Shown here: one piece after another, positions 11,888 through 21,730 of the stretch
How positions within the stretch are numbered: the stretch's first letter is position 1
Layout: each line of letters opens with the position of its first letter
Assembly: GCA_002989075.1 (NCBI GenBank)
Contig: PSQN01000007.1
Coordinates: forward strand, 884,558 to 948,557
DNA: 64,000 nt
Reading direction: 5' to 3'
Source: Arthonia radiata
Lineage: Eukaryota; Ascomycota; Arthoniomycetes; Arthoniales; Arthoniaceae
Notes under the pieces: model-generated
Told to the model about the DNA's origin: nothing
The model's input: only the letters and a program-made list of their open reading frames with translations
Databases searched by the model: none
Translations under genes and position numbers: made by a program

Positions 11888-13006
11888 TCAGCTCTCGCAC
11901 GATCTTTCAGAATTTCCAATTGAGACCTCCTGTCCGTCCACCCAACCGGGTCCGCCCTTCTCCGCGAGTTCCCTCTCCGTCCACTCCCACAGCTTCTCCT
12001 TCAACTCCTCACTCCTCGCATCCACGCTCTCCTGCCCCAGCACGCCCACAGGCTCATAATACGCCCCATTAGCCACTCCTACCCCTTCCCTCACACCCTC
12101 TTGCCCATCCCCACCCTCCTCTCCCTTCCCGACACCCACCCTCTTCTCCGCACTCGGCGCAACAGCACACCACACCTGCCCTCGACACCCCACCTCACTA
12201 CTCACCCCCACGCCCTTGAACAACCAATCCATCGCCTTCCCCACCCACGGATGCCCCTCGGCAACGCCCCTCGTAATCGGCGTCTCCACAGTCCCCGGAT
12301 GCACACTCACACTCAGCACCTCCGGGTACATTGCCGTCATCTTATGCGCCATCAGCACCTGCGCGAGCTTACTCTGTCCGTACAGCGTGAATCCTGAGTA
12401 AGACGCCATATCGCTCTTCAGTTTGTCGAAGAGGATGCCCCCTTTGGGTGCGAAGTGGTGAGCCCCTTTGGAGGAGACATGCACGATTCTGACATCTCGT
12501 CCACTCCGCGCGGTCGTCAACAAAGTCGGCAGCAAAAGCTGGGTGAGCAGCGCATGGCCGAGATAGTTCGTGCCGAAGTGGCGCTCATGTCCATCTTCTG
12601 TGACGGCGGGGGCCGTGCCGAAGATGCCGCCGTTTAGCATTAGTACGTCTAGGCGCTGCTCCCGTTCCAGGAACTGGGCTGCACAAGTTTTGACGCTGGA
12701 GAGGCTGGAGAGGTCGAGGGGCAGGATGTGCAGGTTTGTGTTGGGATGGGTGGCGTGGATGGAGGTGACGAGGGCGGTGGCGGTGGATTGGGTGCGCGCG
12801 GCGATGTAGAGCGCGGATGGTTGAGCGGCGGCCAGGTAGCGGACGGTGGAGGCGCCGAGGCCGGAGTTGCCTGGTTGTGTTAGGTCTGGGATGGAAGAGG
12901 ATGGATAGAGGGAGTAAGTACCGCCCGTGACCAGAATGACTTTGCCGGAGAGGTTGGGGATGTCAGTTTCGGGATCGAAGTCTTTGGGTGCCGGGAAGCT
13001 ATTCAT
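11888..13006 (-). CDS. Short-chain dehydrogenase/reductase (WWOX/retinol-dehydrogenase-like)
   Basis: NAD(P)-dependent oxidoreductase with a Rossmann fold. Exons 13006-12922 and 12870-11888 give 355 aa. The 51-nt intron is a multiple of three with no stop, so a naive ORF reads through it. Removing it restores the cofactor motif TGGNSGLG (TGxxxGxG). Other motifs: 'LPLDLSSLSSVK', a 'LNGG' in place of the usual NNAG, 'HVSSKGAHH' with the catalytic Ser, and YGQSK (YxxxK). A Gly/Glu-rich insertion follows 'CAVAPSAEKRVG' near the C-terminus. Substrate unknown. No partner genes adjoin it. Confidence 0.92.
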   Translation of the reverse strand: MNSFPAPKDFDPETDIPNLSGKVILVTGGTYSLYPSSSIPDLTQPGNSGLGASTVRYLAAAQPSALYIAARTQSTATALVTSIHATHPNTNLHILPLDLSSLSSVKTCAAQFLEREQRLDVLMLNGGIFGTAPAVTEDGHERHFGTNYLGHALLTQLLLPTLLTTARSGRDVRIVHVSSKGAHHFAPKGGILFDKLKSDMASYSGFTLYGQSKLAQVLMAHKMTAMYPEVLSVSVHPGTVETPITRGVAEGHPWVGKAMDWLFKGVGVSSEVGCRGQVWCAVAPSAEKRVGVGKGEEGGDGQEGVREGVGVANGAYYEPVGVLGQESVDARSEELKEKLWEWTERELAEKGGPGWVDGQEVSIGNSERSCES

Positions 13007-13662
13007 GGTGTTGAGATTGGTGCATCAAGACTTGTGGATGGTAGGGCGGAGTTTTTGTAGCCTATGAATTAAACAAAGCTTCGGGGGGTTGTGTGGATGA
13101 AGCTGGGCCTGTGCTATGGAGTGCATCTCGAGAGTAGAGGTCTGGAGGCTGCGTGCCATTCTTTCTTTTATGAAGGTGCATACGGTAGACAACGATCATT
13201 CTACTTAAATTGTCTTTTCAAAGCACATGCCAGATCAAATGCCCAACAGTAGACTTGAGACTTAGATCGGGATCATCATTGAGCCGCAACGTCCGGAATC
13301 CGGATCTCTGACGGTCAGCGGGTCGCGGTATGCTACTCGAAGGAGCAGCAATCGGCTTTCAGGCCTTGGCAGCGCGAAGGGTCGATTCGATTCTATCAGT
13401 AGTATCGGATTCACGAAGAAGACGTACTCACTGCGCGATGCCGCACGCTTTGGTATGGCAGAGAAGTCTGTGCTTGCCAAGACGAGGATGCCTTGAAGCT
13501 AAGGTACAAGACATGCTGTTCAAACAAGCCACAACATGGAGCATGTCCTGAAGTGAATCCACAAGATCCTGCAATGCTAGCCACGTAGAAGCGTCGCAAT
13601 CCTACTGATGGCCGCGACGGACCCCTCTGGGCGTTCAGGCTGCTATCGTCGAATGCATTGCC
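13007..13662. other. Gene-free stretch
   Basis: 5' region of the dehydrogenase gene and 3' flank of the BTB array. No supported gene, repeat or RNA. Confidence 0.4.
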
Positions 13663-14943
13663 TCACAGACGGTGGTTACACTTGTGACAATGTAAGAAGT
13701 ATCCGTCGTTGCCCTCAGGCTTTGACTGTGCAAGTACATCAATACCTCTGCGGCAGTTCGCGCATCTGCTTATGTTATTGAGAGTGATCGCCATCTCATC
13801 AGCGTTCGCCTTGCAGGCCTGAAGTGCAGGTAGCGAAGCCAAATTGATCCTTGCAGTGTCGAGCTCGCTGTTGGCGATGCCCAGCCTGTTGTTGGCGACG
13901 CCCAGCTTGTTCTTGACGACACCCAGCTCCCTGTTGGCTTCTCCAAGACGGCTATTGAGGCCAGCGTTCTCTTGCCTGAGCCTGGTGGTGATGCCGGCGA
14001 TCTCGTTTTCGTAGACACGCGTGGAGGCTTTGAAGAGCTTCGTGAGGAAGTCGAGGTTGCTTGCGATCCCAGCGAGGAACTCGTCGTCGTTGCTGACCCT
14101 GTGGCGGTAGTCGGCGGCGAAAGACAGGACCAGCTCGCGCAGCGGATCGTCAGGTCCAGTGTGTTCGTAGACCTGTCTTGATCAACAAATAATGCCTGGC
14201 GCGGTCACTAATTTGAAGGTTGGAGGAGTACTCACCTCAGCGACGACACTAGGGAAAGCCGGGATCGCATCAGCTGTAAGAGCTGCTTCAAACTTGGTCT
14301 TTGCATACTTCTTGAGGTCTGAATGTCGTATTAATCGCCTAAGCTGTGCGCGTGGAGGTTGTTGATGAGCTTGCAGGCGGCGCTGACAGCTTTTGGATCC
14401 ATTTGCTTGGGCTTTCTAGGCTCCAAGCTCTGCGTATTTTTTGCTTGAGGATCATCCAAGTCGTAACCGTCATCGCGCTCTTTGACGTTCTGCTCGTCTC
14501 CAGCGTCTTCAAAGCCGAGAGACTGTTGGAACCGATCGAACTCATTGTAGTTGGACGAGTCATCAAAAGCATTGAAGTACAAGTAGTGGATCAGCCGCTC
14601 GACGGACCCCGGGTTTGCAGACGATGCTCCGACATTGATGATCTTCGTTTCGGCTTCCTTGAAATTGCCGTCGCACTGACGCTTGATGACAGGAGAGCGT
14701 GAGCTGTGATCAAAATCACGTCAGCATGCGAGGAACCACGTCAGCGACGCGCCACCTGCTGGGCTTTACTGGTCTTCGCGTGTGTGTTGGATAGCCGCTG
14801 TTTGCTGCTACTTACCAGACGACGAAGCGATGGACTGGAAATTTCTGCTCTCCGACTGCCAGAGTCAGGTCGGAATACTCGTGAGACGCAAAGAACCTCG
14901 CATGTCCCTCTGCGGCAGCGCGCTTGCCATCTGCTGATTCCAT
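13663..14943 (-). pseudogene. BTB/POZ zinc-ribbon-like protein, array copy 1, disabled
   Basis: First of five related minus-strand genes. Exon 1 (14943-14816) encodes the BTB start (HARFFASHEYSDLTLAVGEQ, 'FPVHRFVV'). Exon 2 from 14703 continues CSRSPVIKRQCDGNFKEAET, then 'VERLIHYLYF' and an acidic insertion. The final exon starts with the conserved VYEHTGPDDPLREL, runs through a coiled coil of 'LG[VI][AV]NN[RK]' repeats and ends in CANC...CHKC. Near 14305-14330, where copy 4 reads '[11 protein letters not shown]', this copy has a TAA in place of a Tyr codon and a one-base loss just after, so the frame shifts before 'DLKKYAKTKFEAAL'. The nucleotide alignment to copy 4 makes both changes clear. 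No splice arrangement I tried bypasses them. Everything else looks intact, so the decay seems recent. Confidence 0.75.
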
Positions 14944-15226
14944 GGCTCTCGAATTGTCGTGAGTCGCGCGATGGTTTGAGGAGAGTAAACTCAGGAGAAG
15001 AGACAGCTTGAAGGCGAACAGTGCTCTCGACGGAAGGAAAGGTGGGGACCGCTTTATGAGATTGCTCACCGCCAGCTGATTAGCTTCTGGTTGAACTTAG
15101 CCTCACTTCACTGCGCCGGCTATATTTTCTTAAACCAGTCTAGTGCAGCAAGTTTACCGTACGATTGTTCCTAGCACAATATATGACCAGTTCACTAGTA
15201 TGATTCCTCGACCTCAGCTCCTAAAG

Positions 15227-15760
15227 TCAACTCTCCAGAAGTGATTTGGCAATGACAGTGACATGTTCCGCTTGTCCGGTATCGACACCGTTGTCAATGC
15301 GACTCTGGAGTTGCTTGCAGTGACCTTGCAGCAAAAAACCGACTTCTGCTTTTAGCTGCGTCATCTCGATTGCCACTTGAACGCGAAAATGGGAAAGCCA
15401 CACACCATTGACTGAGCTCGCAAGGTGTCTCAACTGCTGTTCGGCTGCTCGTCGTCTCGTAGACCTCCGACGCGATTCTAGCGAGACTGCTTATCGTTAG
15501 CCAGACGCCCACACATAATCAGAATATCTTGAGCGCCGCTCGGATCGGTGAGTTCGGGCGGAGCTTTGAAAGCAGTGAGCTAGCTCAGAAAGCCGGCCTA
15601 GCTCACGATGCTGTGCCTGTTGGAGGCAGACGAGCAATCTCGCCAGATGCTTCAGCAAGACGACGATTGACTTCAGCGGCGATGAGCGGAGGGCGAGTGC
15701 TAAGACCGGTTGCTTGCCGACTGACAAAAGCACTTCGAGCGATGGCTTTTACCAAACATT
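15227..15760 (-). other. Possible spliced gene, structure unresolved
   Basis: Several coding-like blocks lie on the minus strand: an Ala/Arg-rich block (about 15760-15600), a 'PPELTDPSGAQDILIMCGRL' block (about 15560-15490), and a final block to 15227 with coiled-coil character ('IEMTQLKAEVGFLLQGHCKQ'). Plausible branch points and acceptors separate them, but I could not find donors that keep all phases. It may be a decayed gene or one with unusual introns. Confidence 0.25.
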
Positions 15761-15984
15761 CGTGCAAGAATTACGCGTGTGAGGCACCCTTCTCCCCTGT
15801 GAAAGACGGTTGGGGCCATGCTAGCTACTCCAACGAGATCTTTCCGTCACATGATGATGGAAATGAGTGTAATCGACCACCCAACACCACCTGGACCTGG
15901 AGTGTGCTGTGAGATTAGGTAGGCAACGACAAGGGCAGAAACTGTTGAGGTTTGGACAATTATTAATTCCGGACTGCATGAGGG

Positions 15985-16130
15985 AGAGGTCTAGGATACA
16001 TGGTGATGAGCGGCAAAGTGTGTGCGCGTCCATCACGTGACCACAGTATATGCCTATTTAGGCAATTCCCCACTGAGCATCCCGTGTCTTGGCATACTCA
16101 TCTGGACTGGCCGATCCTGCACATAACAGA
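15985..16130 (+). repeat. Dispersed repeat, copy A
   Basis: Shares blocks with two other places in the window. 'GTCTAGGATA.ATGG.G.TGAG' and 'CATCACGTGAC...CGTGTCTTGGCAT' match copy B (about 44603-44704). 'TATAT..CTA.TTAGG...TCTTGGCAT....TCTGGACTGG.CGATCCTGCACA.AACA' matches copy C (about 51245-51326, minus strand). Identity is patchy, so the copies are old or truncated. No coding potential. Class unknown. Confidence 0.6.
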
Positions 16131-16137
16131 AACAGCA

Positions 16138-16145
16138 CTGTCTCG
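16138..16145. repeat. Target-site duplication CTGTCTCG, left
   Basis: The 8-bp CTGTCTCG directly abuts the left terminal inverted repeat. The same 8 bp follow the right end at 16492-16499. Confidence 0.9.
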
Positions 16146-16491
16146 CGGAGTTGATAGCGCCACACCCCCATTTTACTACCGCCACACCCCCTTTGGCACC
16201 GCAAAATTTCCCACCCCCCGGCCCTCACGGTCACCTGGGTCCTCCCACAGGCACCCCCTTCCTGCGCTGCGCTCCGGAGGGACCCTCTCGCGGGCCCCTC
16301 CCAGGTTCGCGCTCGACCCACGTTTTCACAAGTTGTGCTTGCCCTCCGGGGGAAGGGGTGTTTGTCTCTTGTTTACGAGCAAAGATCACGTATTTTCTTA
16401 GTAGCACTTTGAGCACGGACGAATGTTTGGTGTAAAAAGTCACATGGGGGTGTGGCGGTAGTACAATGGGGGTGTGGCGCTATCAACTCCG
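16146..16491. mobile_element. 346-bp MITE (non-autonomous DNA transposon, 8-bp TSD)
   Basis: The 46-bp terminal inverted repeats (16146-16191 and 16446-16491) match at 45 of 46 positions. Each starts CGGAGTTGATAGCGCCACAC and carries two copies of a GCCACACCCCC box about 22 bp apart. Identical 8-bp flanks CTGTCTCG show integration with an 8-bp target duplication, as in hAT- and P-type transposons. The interior is GC-rich and non-coding, with no transposase. The near-perfect ends and target duplication indicate a recent insertion. It lies just beyond dispersed repeat copy A. Confidence 0.93.
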
Positions 16492-16499
16492 CTGTCTCG
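16492..16499. repeat. Target-site duplication CTGTCTCG, right
   Basis: Exact copy of 16138-16145, immediately outside the right inverted repeat of the MITE. Confidence 0.9.
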
Positions 16500-16853
16500 A
16501 AACTGTGATTCTTCCCCGAGGACGCTACATGGCGCTAGCGACCAATCCAGCCAAGCGGCGTCTCCCTAAACCTGTCTGCACAGCTCCGCGAGACCTGCCC
16601 CAATTTAACCAAACTTACTGGCGAACATCGCTAAGGTCGACTTTTTACGCTGATTCGAAATAAGCAGGATGCATCATCGTGGTGTTGACGTAGCGGGAAG
16701 GGCAGGCACTTTGTCGATTTCAGGCTCTTGCTGCGCTAGTGACAAATTGAGACTAGCTGTGCGCGGGCTGCGCCAAGCTTACGACATTTGCAACCCAGCG
16801 CGCATGACCAGATCCTCCACAACAGCAACCACTCGTCCTCAACCTCAAGTCCA

Positions 16854-17721
16854 TCACGTTCCACCACCCCTCCTCACAAAATTCACAAACAAATACCCCC
16901 CCACCACCACCGAACCCCAAATCTCCCCGTCCAACGGGTACCACCGATCCATCTCCATCACATCCACCCACAGATGATCCACACCCCCCTCATACCCCCA
17001 CGCCAGATTACCAAGTCCCCTCACATTCCCCGGCATCCTACTCAGCTGCTTCATCGTCATCCGCTCCGCCAGCAGCCCCACCCTCTTCACATTACTCAGC
17101 CGCTTACACAGAAGCAACCACGTCCGGTGCGTGGCCTGTTTGTACAACACCGTCAAGCTGAGCTGCTCCAGCTGTGAGCCTAGTGGACCTTGTAGCATTC
17201 GGAAGGATTCGGCGTTCGCGAGTGCGGCCGAGGAGGTGTGACCGCTGTGGCACAGCACGTTGTTGTGGCCGCTCCAGACGGCGGGGAGGGGCAGGGTCAG
17301 GAAGCGCAGGTTGGTGAGGTGGTCGGGGTGGAGGGTTGGGGAGGCGCGGATGTGGGGAGGCCATGGTTGGTTGTGCAGGTAGACGAGGTTGGTGTGGCGG
17401 CGGAGGAGGAGGTCCATCTCGACGAGGAGGGTTTTGCTGGTTAGTGCGAGGGGGTGACTGAGGTGATTGTTAGTATGGTGTCTGGTTATGGTGAGATGGG
17501 CTGGAAACGTACATGGATGGCTTTCCGCAGGATTTGCCGGGGAGTCTCTGCCACCTTCCGTGTATCGTGTCGTAGGATCTAGCGAAGCGTGCACAGCCGT
17601 AGGCGTCTGGCTCTACGGCGTAGTGGTAGATCTCGATTCAGAGCTCTGCTGGTAGTTGCATGAAGGTGAATGGCCTGAGCGGCTGCTTGGCGTGGGCGAT
17701 CTTTTGTTGTGTGATGGTCAT
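16854..17721 (-). pseudogene. F-box-like/LRR-type protein with early in-frame stop
   Basis: Two exons: 17721 to about 17513, then from about 17458 to 16854. The intron has a perfect TACTAAC branch point. After removing it the frame joins in phase as 'GKPSI|HPLALTSKTLLVEMD'. The N-terminus reads FMQLPAEL-stop-IEIYHYAVEP, matching the fungal F-box-like opening 'LPxELRxEIYxY'. The stop (TGA at 17638-17640) sits exactly where an Arg codon (CGA) is expected, so one C-to-T change explains it. The rest (about 280 codons) is intact and Leu-rich, ending RRGGGT. Either a very young pseudogene, an assembly error or a strain polymorphism. No in-frame ATG shortly after the stop would give a useful protein. 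Confidence 0.6.
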
Positions 17722-18524
17722 GGCGCGTATGGTTGGTCGAGTTAGTGCTGTCGGTTGAATATTTTCCTGGGTTCCAGGTTTAGTCTTGGAGGATTGTGGG
17801 AGATGAATCAGTCAGCCTGGCGTCGAGGTGAAAGGCAAGTGTTGCACAGTGATACCTCAATTCCACCACACAAGATCAAGCAAGTGGTGGTGAACATCCA
17901 TGAGCACGCCTTAGACTGACTTCACAGTGCCATCCATCTTGGACAGCCCACCGCTGGGAAACTCAGACACCGTAAGACCACCCACGCTCGCCTCTTTACC
18001 CACCTTCTATCCTCGACATCGGCAGCCCCAACACTCCTTCCACAACTTTAATGCATCGCGCTGAAACGCTGGCCACCGAGGCTGCGAAAGCGTCGACTGA
18101 CGGGGCTCATTGAGGCGATCTCGAAGCAAAGATCAGACGTGTTCTCGCCCTAAATCGTCGCGTTGGATGATTTGTGGCTACGTTACGTTCGTAAATACAC
18201 TTTTGAGTGGCGTACGAGGCGTGATGCTTGTGTCAACAATAGGTCAGCTATAATCCCGCTCACTGTGGACCGTGCGAGAAGCACGCAAGTGAGCAGTTCG
18301 AAGCGCGAGACGGAACGTATGACATCTTCATTGGCCGTTCATCCTCGCAGATGTCACTTCGCTGCGAGCCGAGAAGAACACGCACGTTGCGATTCTGTGA
18401 GGAACAATGCAACCTTCACCGATGGCTCCTTCAATGAAACATAGGAGCGAACTTTGGCTCAAAAGGTTTCCAAAGAGTCAAGATATCAAACAAAGGATCC
18501 AGCCTTCCGTATGTAGCTATGGTA
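17722..18524. other. Gene-free stretch
   Basis: An open frame at 18163-18444 (+) has no recognisable features. Nothing else is supported. Confidence 0.35.
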
Positions 18525-18976
18525 CTACTGTGCATACTTGTCCTGAATAACGAATTCACGTTGCGCCGTGTATAACTCGAAGACAATGTGATGCTTGTAA
18601 ACGCCGTCGAGATCGAGAAAGAATGGCTTACTTCAGGAGGATATTAGTATAATTCCTCCAACAGGGACTCTTATGCGAATACTCACTGGACGTAGCAAGT
18701 GAATTTCGTATTATTTGCAGGCAACCCATCGTCGAAGAGACCGTCCTGATACACTTTCATCATTAGACTGTGAAAAGTGTTGTTGATCCATTGTTGTTTC
18801 TCCACTTCCGTTTCGCTGATGTATTGTTCGAAGGGTTTGTGATGCCAGATGTAGTTGCCCACTTTGTATGTGATGTCATAAGTGTAGTCTTGCCCCGTGT
18901 TCGGATCTTGCACCTTTAGCTGCAGGGTAAACGTCTTTTGCGGCGACATTATCTGCCAGATGTGCGGCTCTTCCAT
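18525..18976 (-). CDS. 131-aa orphan protein
   Basis: Two exons, 18976-18687 and 18630-18525, joined in phase (GTGAGT donor, CTGAAG acceptor) as 'TKFTCYV|HKPFFLDLDGVYKHHI'. The second exon is strongly protein-like, ending 'FVIQDKYAQ', which supports the splice. Rich in aromatic and charged residues (PHIWQIMSPQKTFTLQLKVQ, 'YTYDITYKVGNYIWHHKPF'); no signal peptide, membrane segment or known domain. It may be a small beta-rich intracellular protein. Start chosen at MEEPHIWQ; a longer in-frame start at 19105 adds a non-conserved-looking leader. It sits inside the BTB array on the same strand, but shares no sequence with it. Confidence 0.55.
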
Positions 18977-19478
18977 TTTGAAAACCAATGTTTGGGATGT
19001 TATAAACAGAAGAGAGGCACAGGCAGGGAAATGAAAGGGATACGATTGGAGGTCAGATAATCGTTGTGAATCAGAAGGCTCGAAAGTCAGCAACCATACG
19101 CTCACTTATGTATCACCCTATGGATGGTTAGCAACACGTGTTAAAGCCCTCAACAGGAAAAGTAGACACACTGCTCGTGATCATATGGGTGATGCACTGA
19201 TGCGACGGGAGCACCCCATGCTGGTGGCTGCAACGCTAGCCATGTTCGCGGTGTCAGGATAAGTAGACGTGACACAACTTTGTGTCGCATGTCGTTGCAC
19301 CGCAGAATTTCACTAGTGTTGCATCCACCGGCCAGGAGTTTGGATGGCTGGCGCGAGACACATACCTGCACCCGGACGGCCATTTTGCACAACAACTGTG
19401 CTTCAATCTTCACCTCGACCAGGCCCCAAGGCTGGCGCTGGGCATGCTCAAGATTATAGTATTTCTAGACCAAGGCTC

Positions 19479-21009
19479 TCAGCTCGGTGACGCAGTCGCC
19501 GCTCTCGCTGCATCGCTCCCTTTCGGTAGAACCTTCCGCGAGCAGTTACCACAGACCAGATACCATGCATCCTCGTCCGTCCTCGGTACTGACGGTCGTT
19601 TGACTCGGGGCTTGACGATCTGGAGTGGATGAGCACTCTGGCACTGAGGGCAGACGTGCTTCTCATTCATCGTGTTGCAGACGCGAGTCAAGCCGCTCAC
19701 TCGCTTGTTCAGCGAGGCCATGACCGTTTGGTTGTTCGCGACTTGCAGTTTGAGATTGTTGGCTCTGAGCTTCTCGGAGCTGTACTGCTGCGACACGCGA
19801 TCGCGCTCCTTCATATGACTCTCCATTTGCTCAACAATTTCGTTCTCATAGCTCTGCGTGGTCGCTATCAGGTAATCCTTCATGAAGTCAGGGATAACGC
19901 TGACGCCTGTCAAGAAGCTGACGTCGTTGTTGAGTCGGTGTCGCATAGCTGCACTATGCTGGGTGACGATGTCTCGTAGCGGATCATTCAGAAAAGTGTA
20001 TTCGTAGACCTGTCCTGTTAGCTTGAGGCTCTGATGCGGCATCAACGAGGACTGCGTGATGGATGCTCACCTGTGCAATGATCTCCTTCAGTTCTTGAGC
20101 GTCAGTGACACTGTCAAGTGCTTCGACAAACTTGCGCTTTGCCGCATCCTGTAGGTCTGGTATTTGATAGTAGTCACTGTGGTTGAAGAATACGTCAGTA
20201 CGAAATTGTTCTGAGATACAATGCGGACACAGAACAGAATGTGTTGAAAACGAGACTTACGCCACGCCGTACACATGCACATCTCGCAGCGGTATCGATG
20301 AGGGATCAAAGTACTCCATTCTGGTGTCGGTGGAGCCTGGGACGTTTCCCGGAACTGAAGCATCAAACGAGCTCTCGAGAGACATTGCATGTTCCTTGAG
20401 TGCCTTCTCGGGCGAAGGGTCGGTCTCGGCAACCTTGGCGTGATTGAAAAAGACGGCTGGCTTGCCTTTCGTGCCGGGCTCCCTTGTGACTGTGGCACGA
20501 TCGTTATAGTCATGCCCATACATGAATCTGCAGAGCACTGTGAGTATTCATGATGTGCCAAGGTTCGACTTGGGCGAGGTTGCGTACGCGAGCATCCGTG
20601 CTATAGCACCCAGTGTTGCTGACGGAGCGCCAATCTGAATCATTCGCGTTTCTGACTCTGAGAACCGTCCATCGCACTCAGCTTTGAAGATGGGAGATCG
20701 TGGGCTTGATATGAATGTCAGCAAAGACTGCTCGCGACCATAAAAAGCAGCGAACAGAAGACGGGCTTACCAGATGACCGCCCGGTGGGTTTTGAACACA
20801 TCACCACCGTATACCAGAGCAACATCGCTGTAATCGGCATCGCAAAGCAGCTTCGCATTGGCTTCCAGGGCTTGTGTGGGTACTTCGACCCACTTATGTA
20901 AGACGCTCTCCATAGACGAGGGTCGGGACGGACGCATGGGGATAGGACGAGGCGTCTCAGACGCGACCGGGAGATGGATTGTGTTTTGAGAAGACAGTAC
21001 GTTCATCAT
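19479..21009 (-). CDS. BTB/POZ protein with C-terminal CxxC module, array copy 2
   Basis: Five exons in consistent phase (21009-20771, 20704-20588, 20527-20261, 20176-20071, 20009-19479), 419 aa. BTB: 'LLCDADYSDVALVYGGDVFK', 'THRAVI', SPIFKAECDGRFSESETRMI and 'VHVYGVADYYQIPDLQDAAK'. BTB domains mediate dimerisation and often cullin-3 binding. An acidic/Ser-rich insertion of about 60 residues follows the MYGHDYND helix. The last exon begins VYEYTFLNDPLRDIV, as in the other copies, then a predicted coiled coil (MESHMKERDRVSQQYSSEKL) and CPQC...CGNC with about 39 residues between, like a zinc ribbon. An N-terminal Pro/Ser-rich tail (RPIPMRPSRPSS) is unique to this copy. Intron before VYE conserved across the array. 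Confidence 0.85.
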
Positions 21010-21730
21010 CTTGGGCGAAAGTGAAGCTCAGAGGCTCAGAGTCACGCGGAGACGGGTTTGTGAGGGTCGGTGGCGAGAGACGGCTTAGACCACCAAGGTA
21101 GATCGCTGCGACAAACGCTGCAATACTCTCATATGATTCTCATCACCAGAAACAGTCGTATGGCCATAAGCAGGGCGATAATTTGGTCTCGATCCGTTTG
21201 CTGCTGGATACGGGTGTTGGAGCGTTACTAACGGAAATTGTGGGGATACAGCGCAGCTGCTCGAGACGTCCGAAGCGTGTAAAGTGTATCAAAGCGGTCT
21301 CAGTATCTTCTGCAGAGCAATGAAGATATTGAAAGGCTTGCAGGAGTGGTGAGGCAATGGCAGGTGAAAAAGTCACAGGAAGGAATGCTCGTGTGACTGA
21401 CAGACAAAGTGGGATGTCTCAGTTGCCGCTTCGGAGCTCCCCCGAATCTCGGCTGAGATCGCCACATCGGAGTTGCTGTCCGTGCCGTTTAGACGTTGAA
21501 GACAAACGAAGAGCAGTGCTCATGTTTCAATTGTATACGCTGGGATCGTCGAAAGGACAAACACAGCATTTGCGTGTGTAAGGTGTGGAAAGATTTGGAC
21601 TTGATCAATATGGTGAAGTTGCTGTTTACGGAAGTTTCGTATCCTCGTTTGCCACTTTCAGATTGAGCCCCCTGAATCGTACGTCCATGCAGTTCTCAAC
21701 GACACGTGACTGTCTATACTTCCTTTTTAC
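21010..21730. other. Spacer between BTB copies 2 and 3
   Basis: Promoter region of copy 2 and 3' flank of copy 3. No supported gene. Confidence 0.4.

Noticed and set aside
18163-18444. 93-codon open frame
   Set aside because: No domain or context; composition like random sequence.
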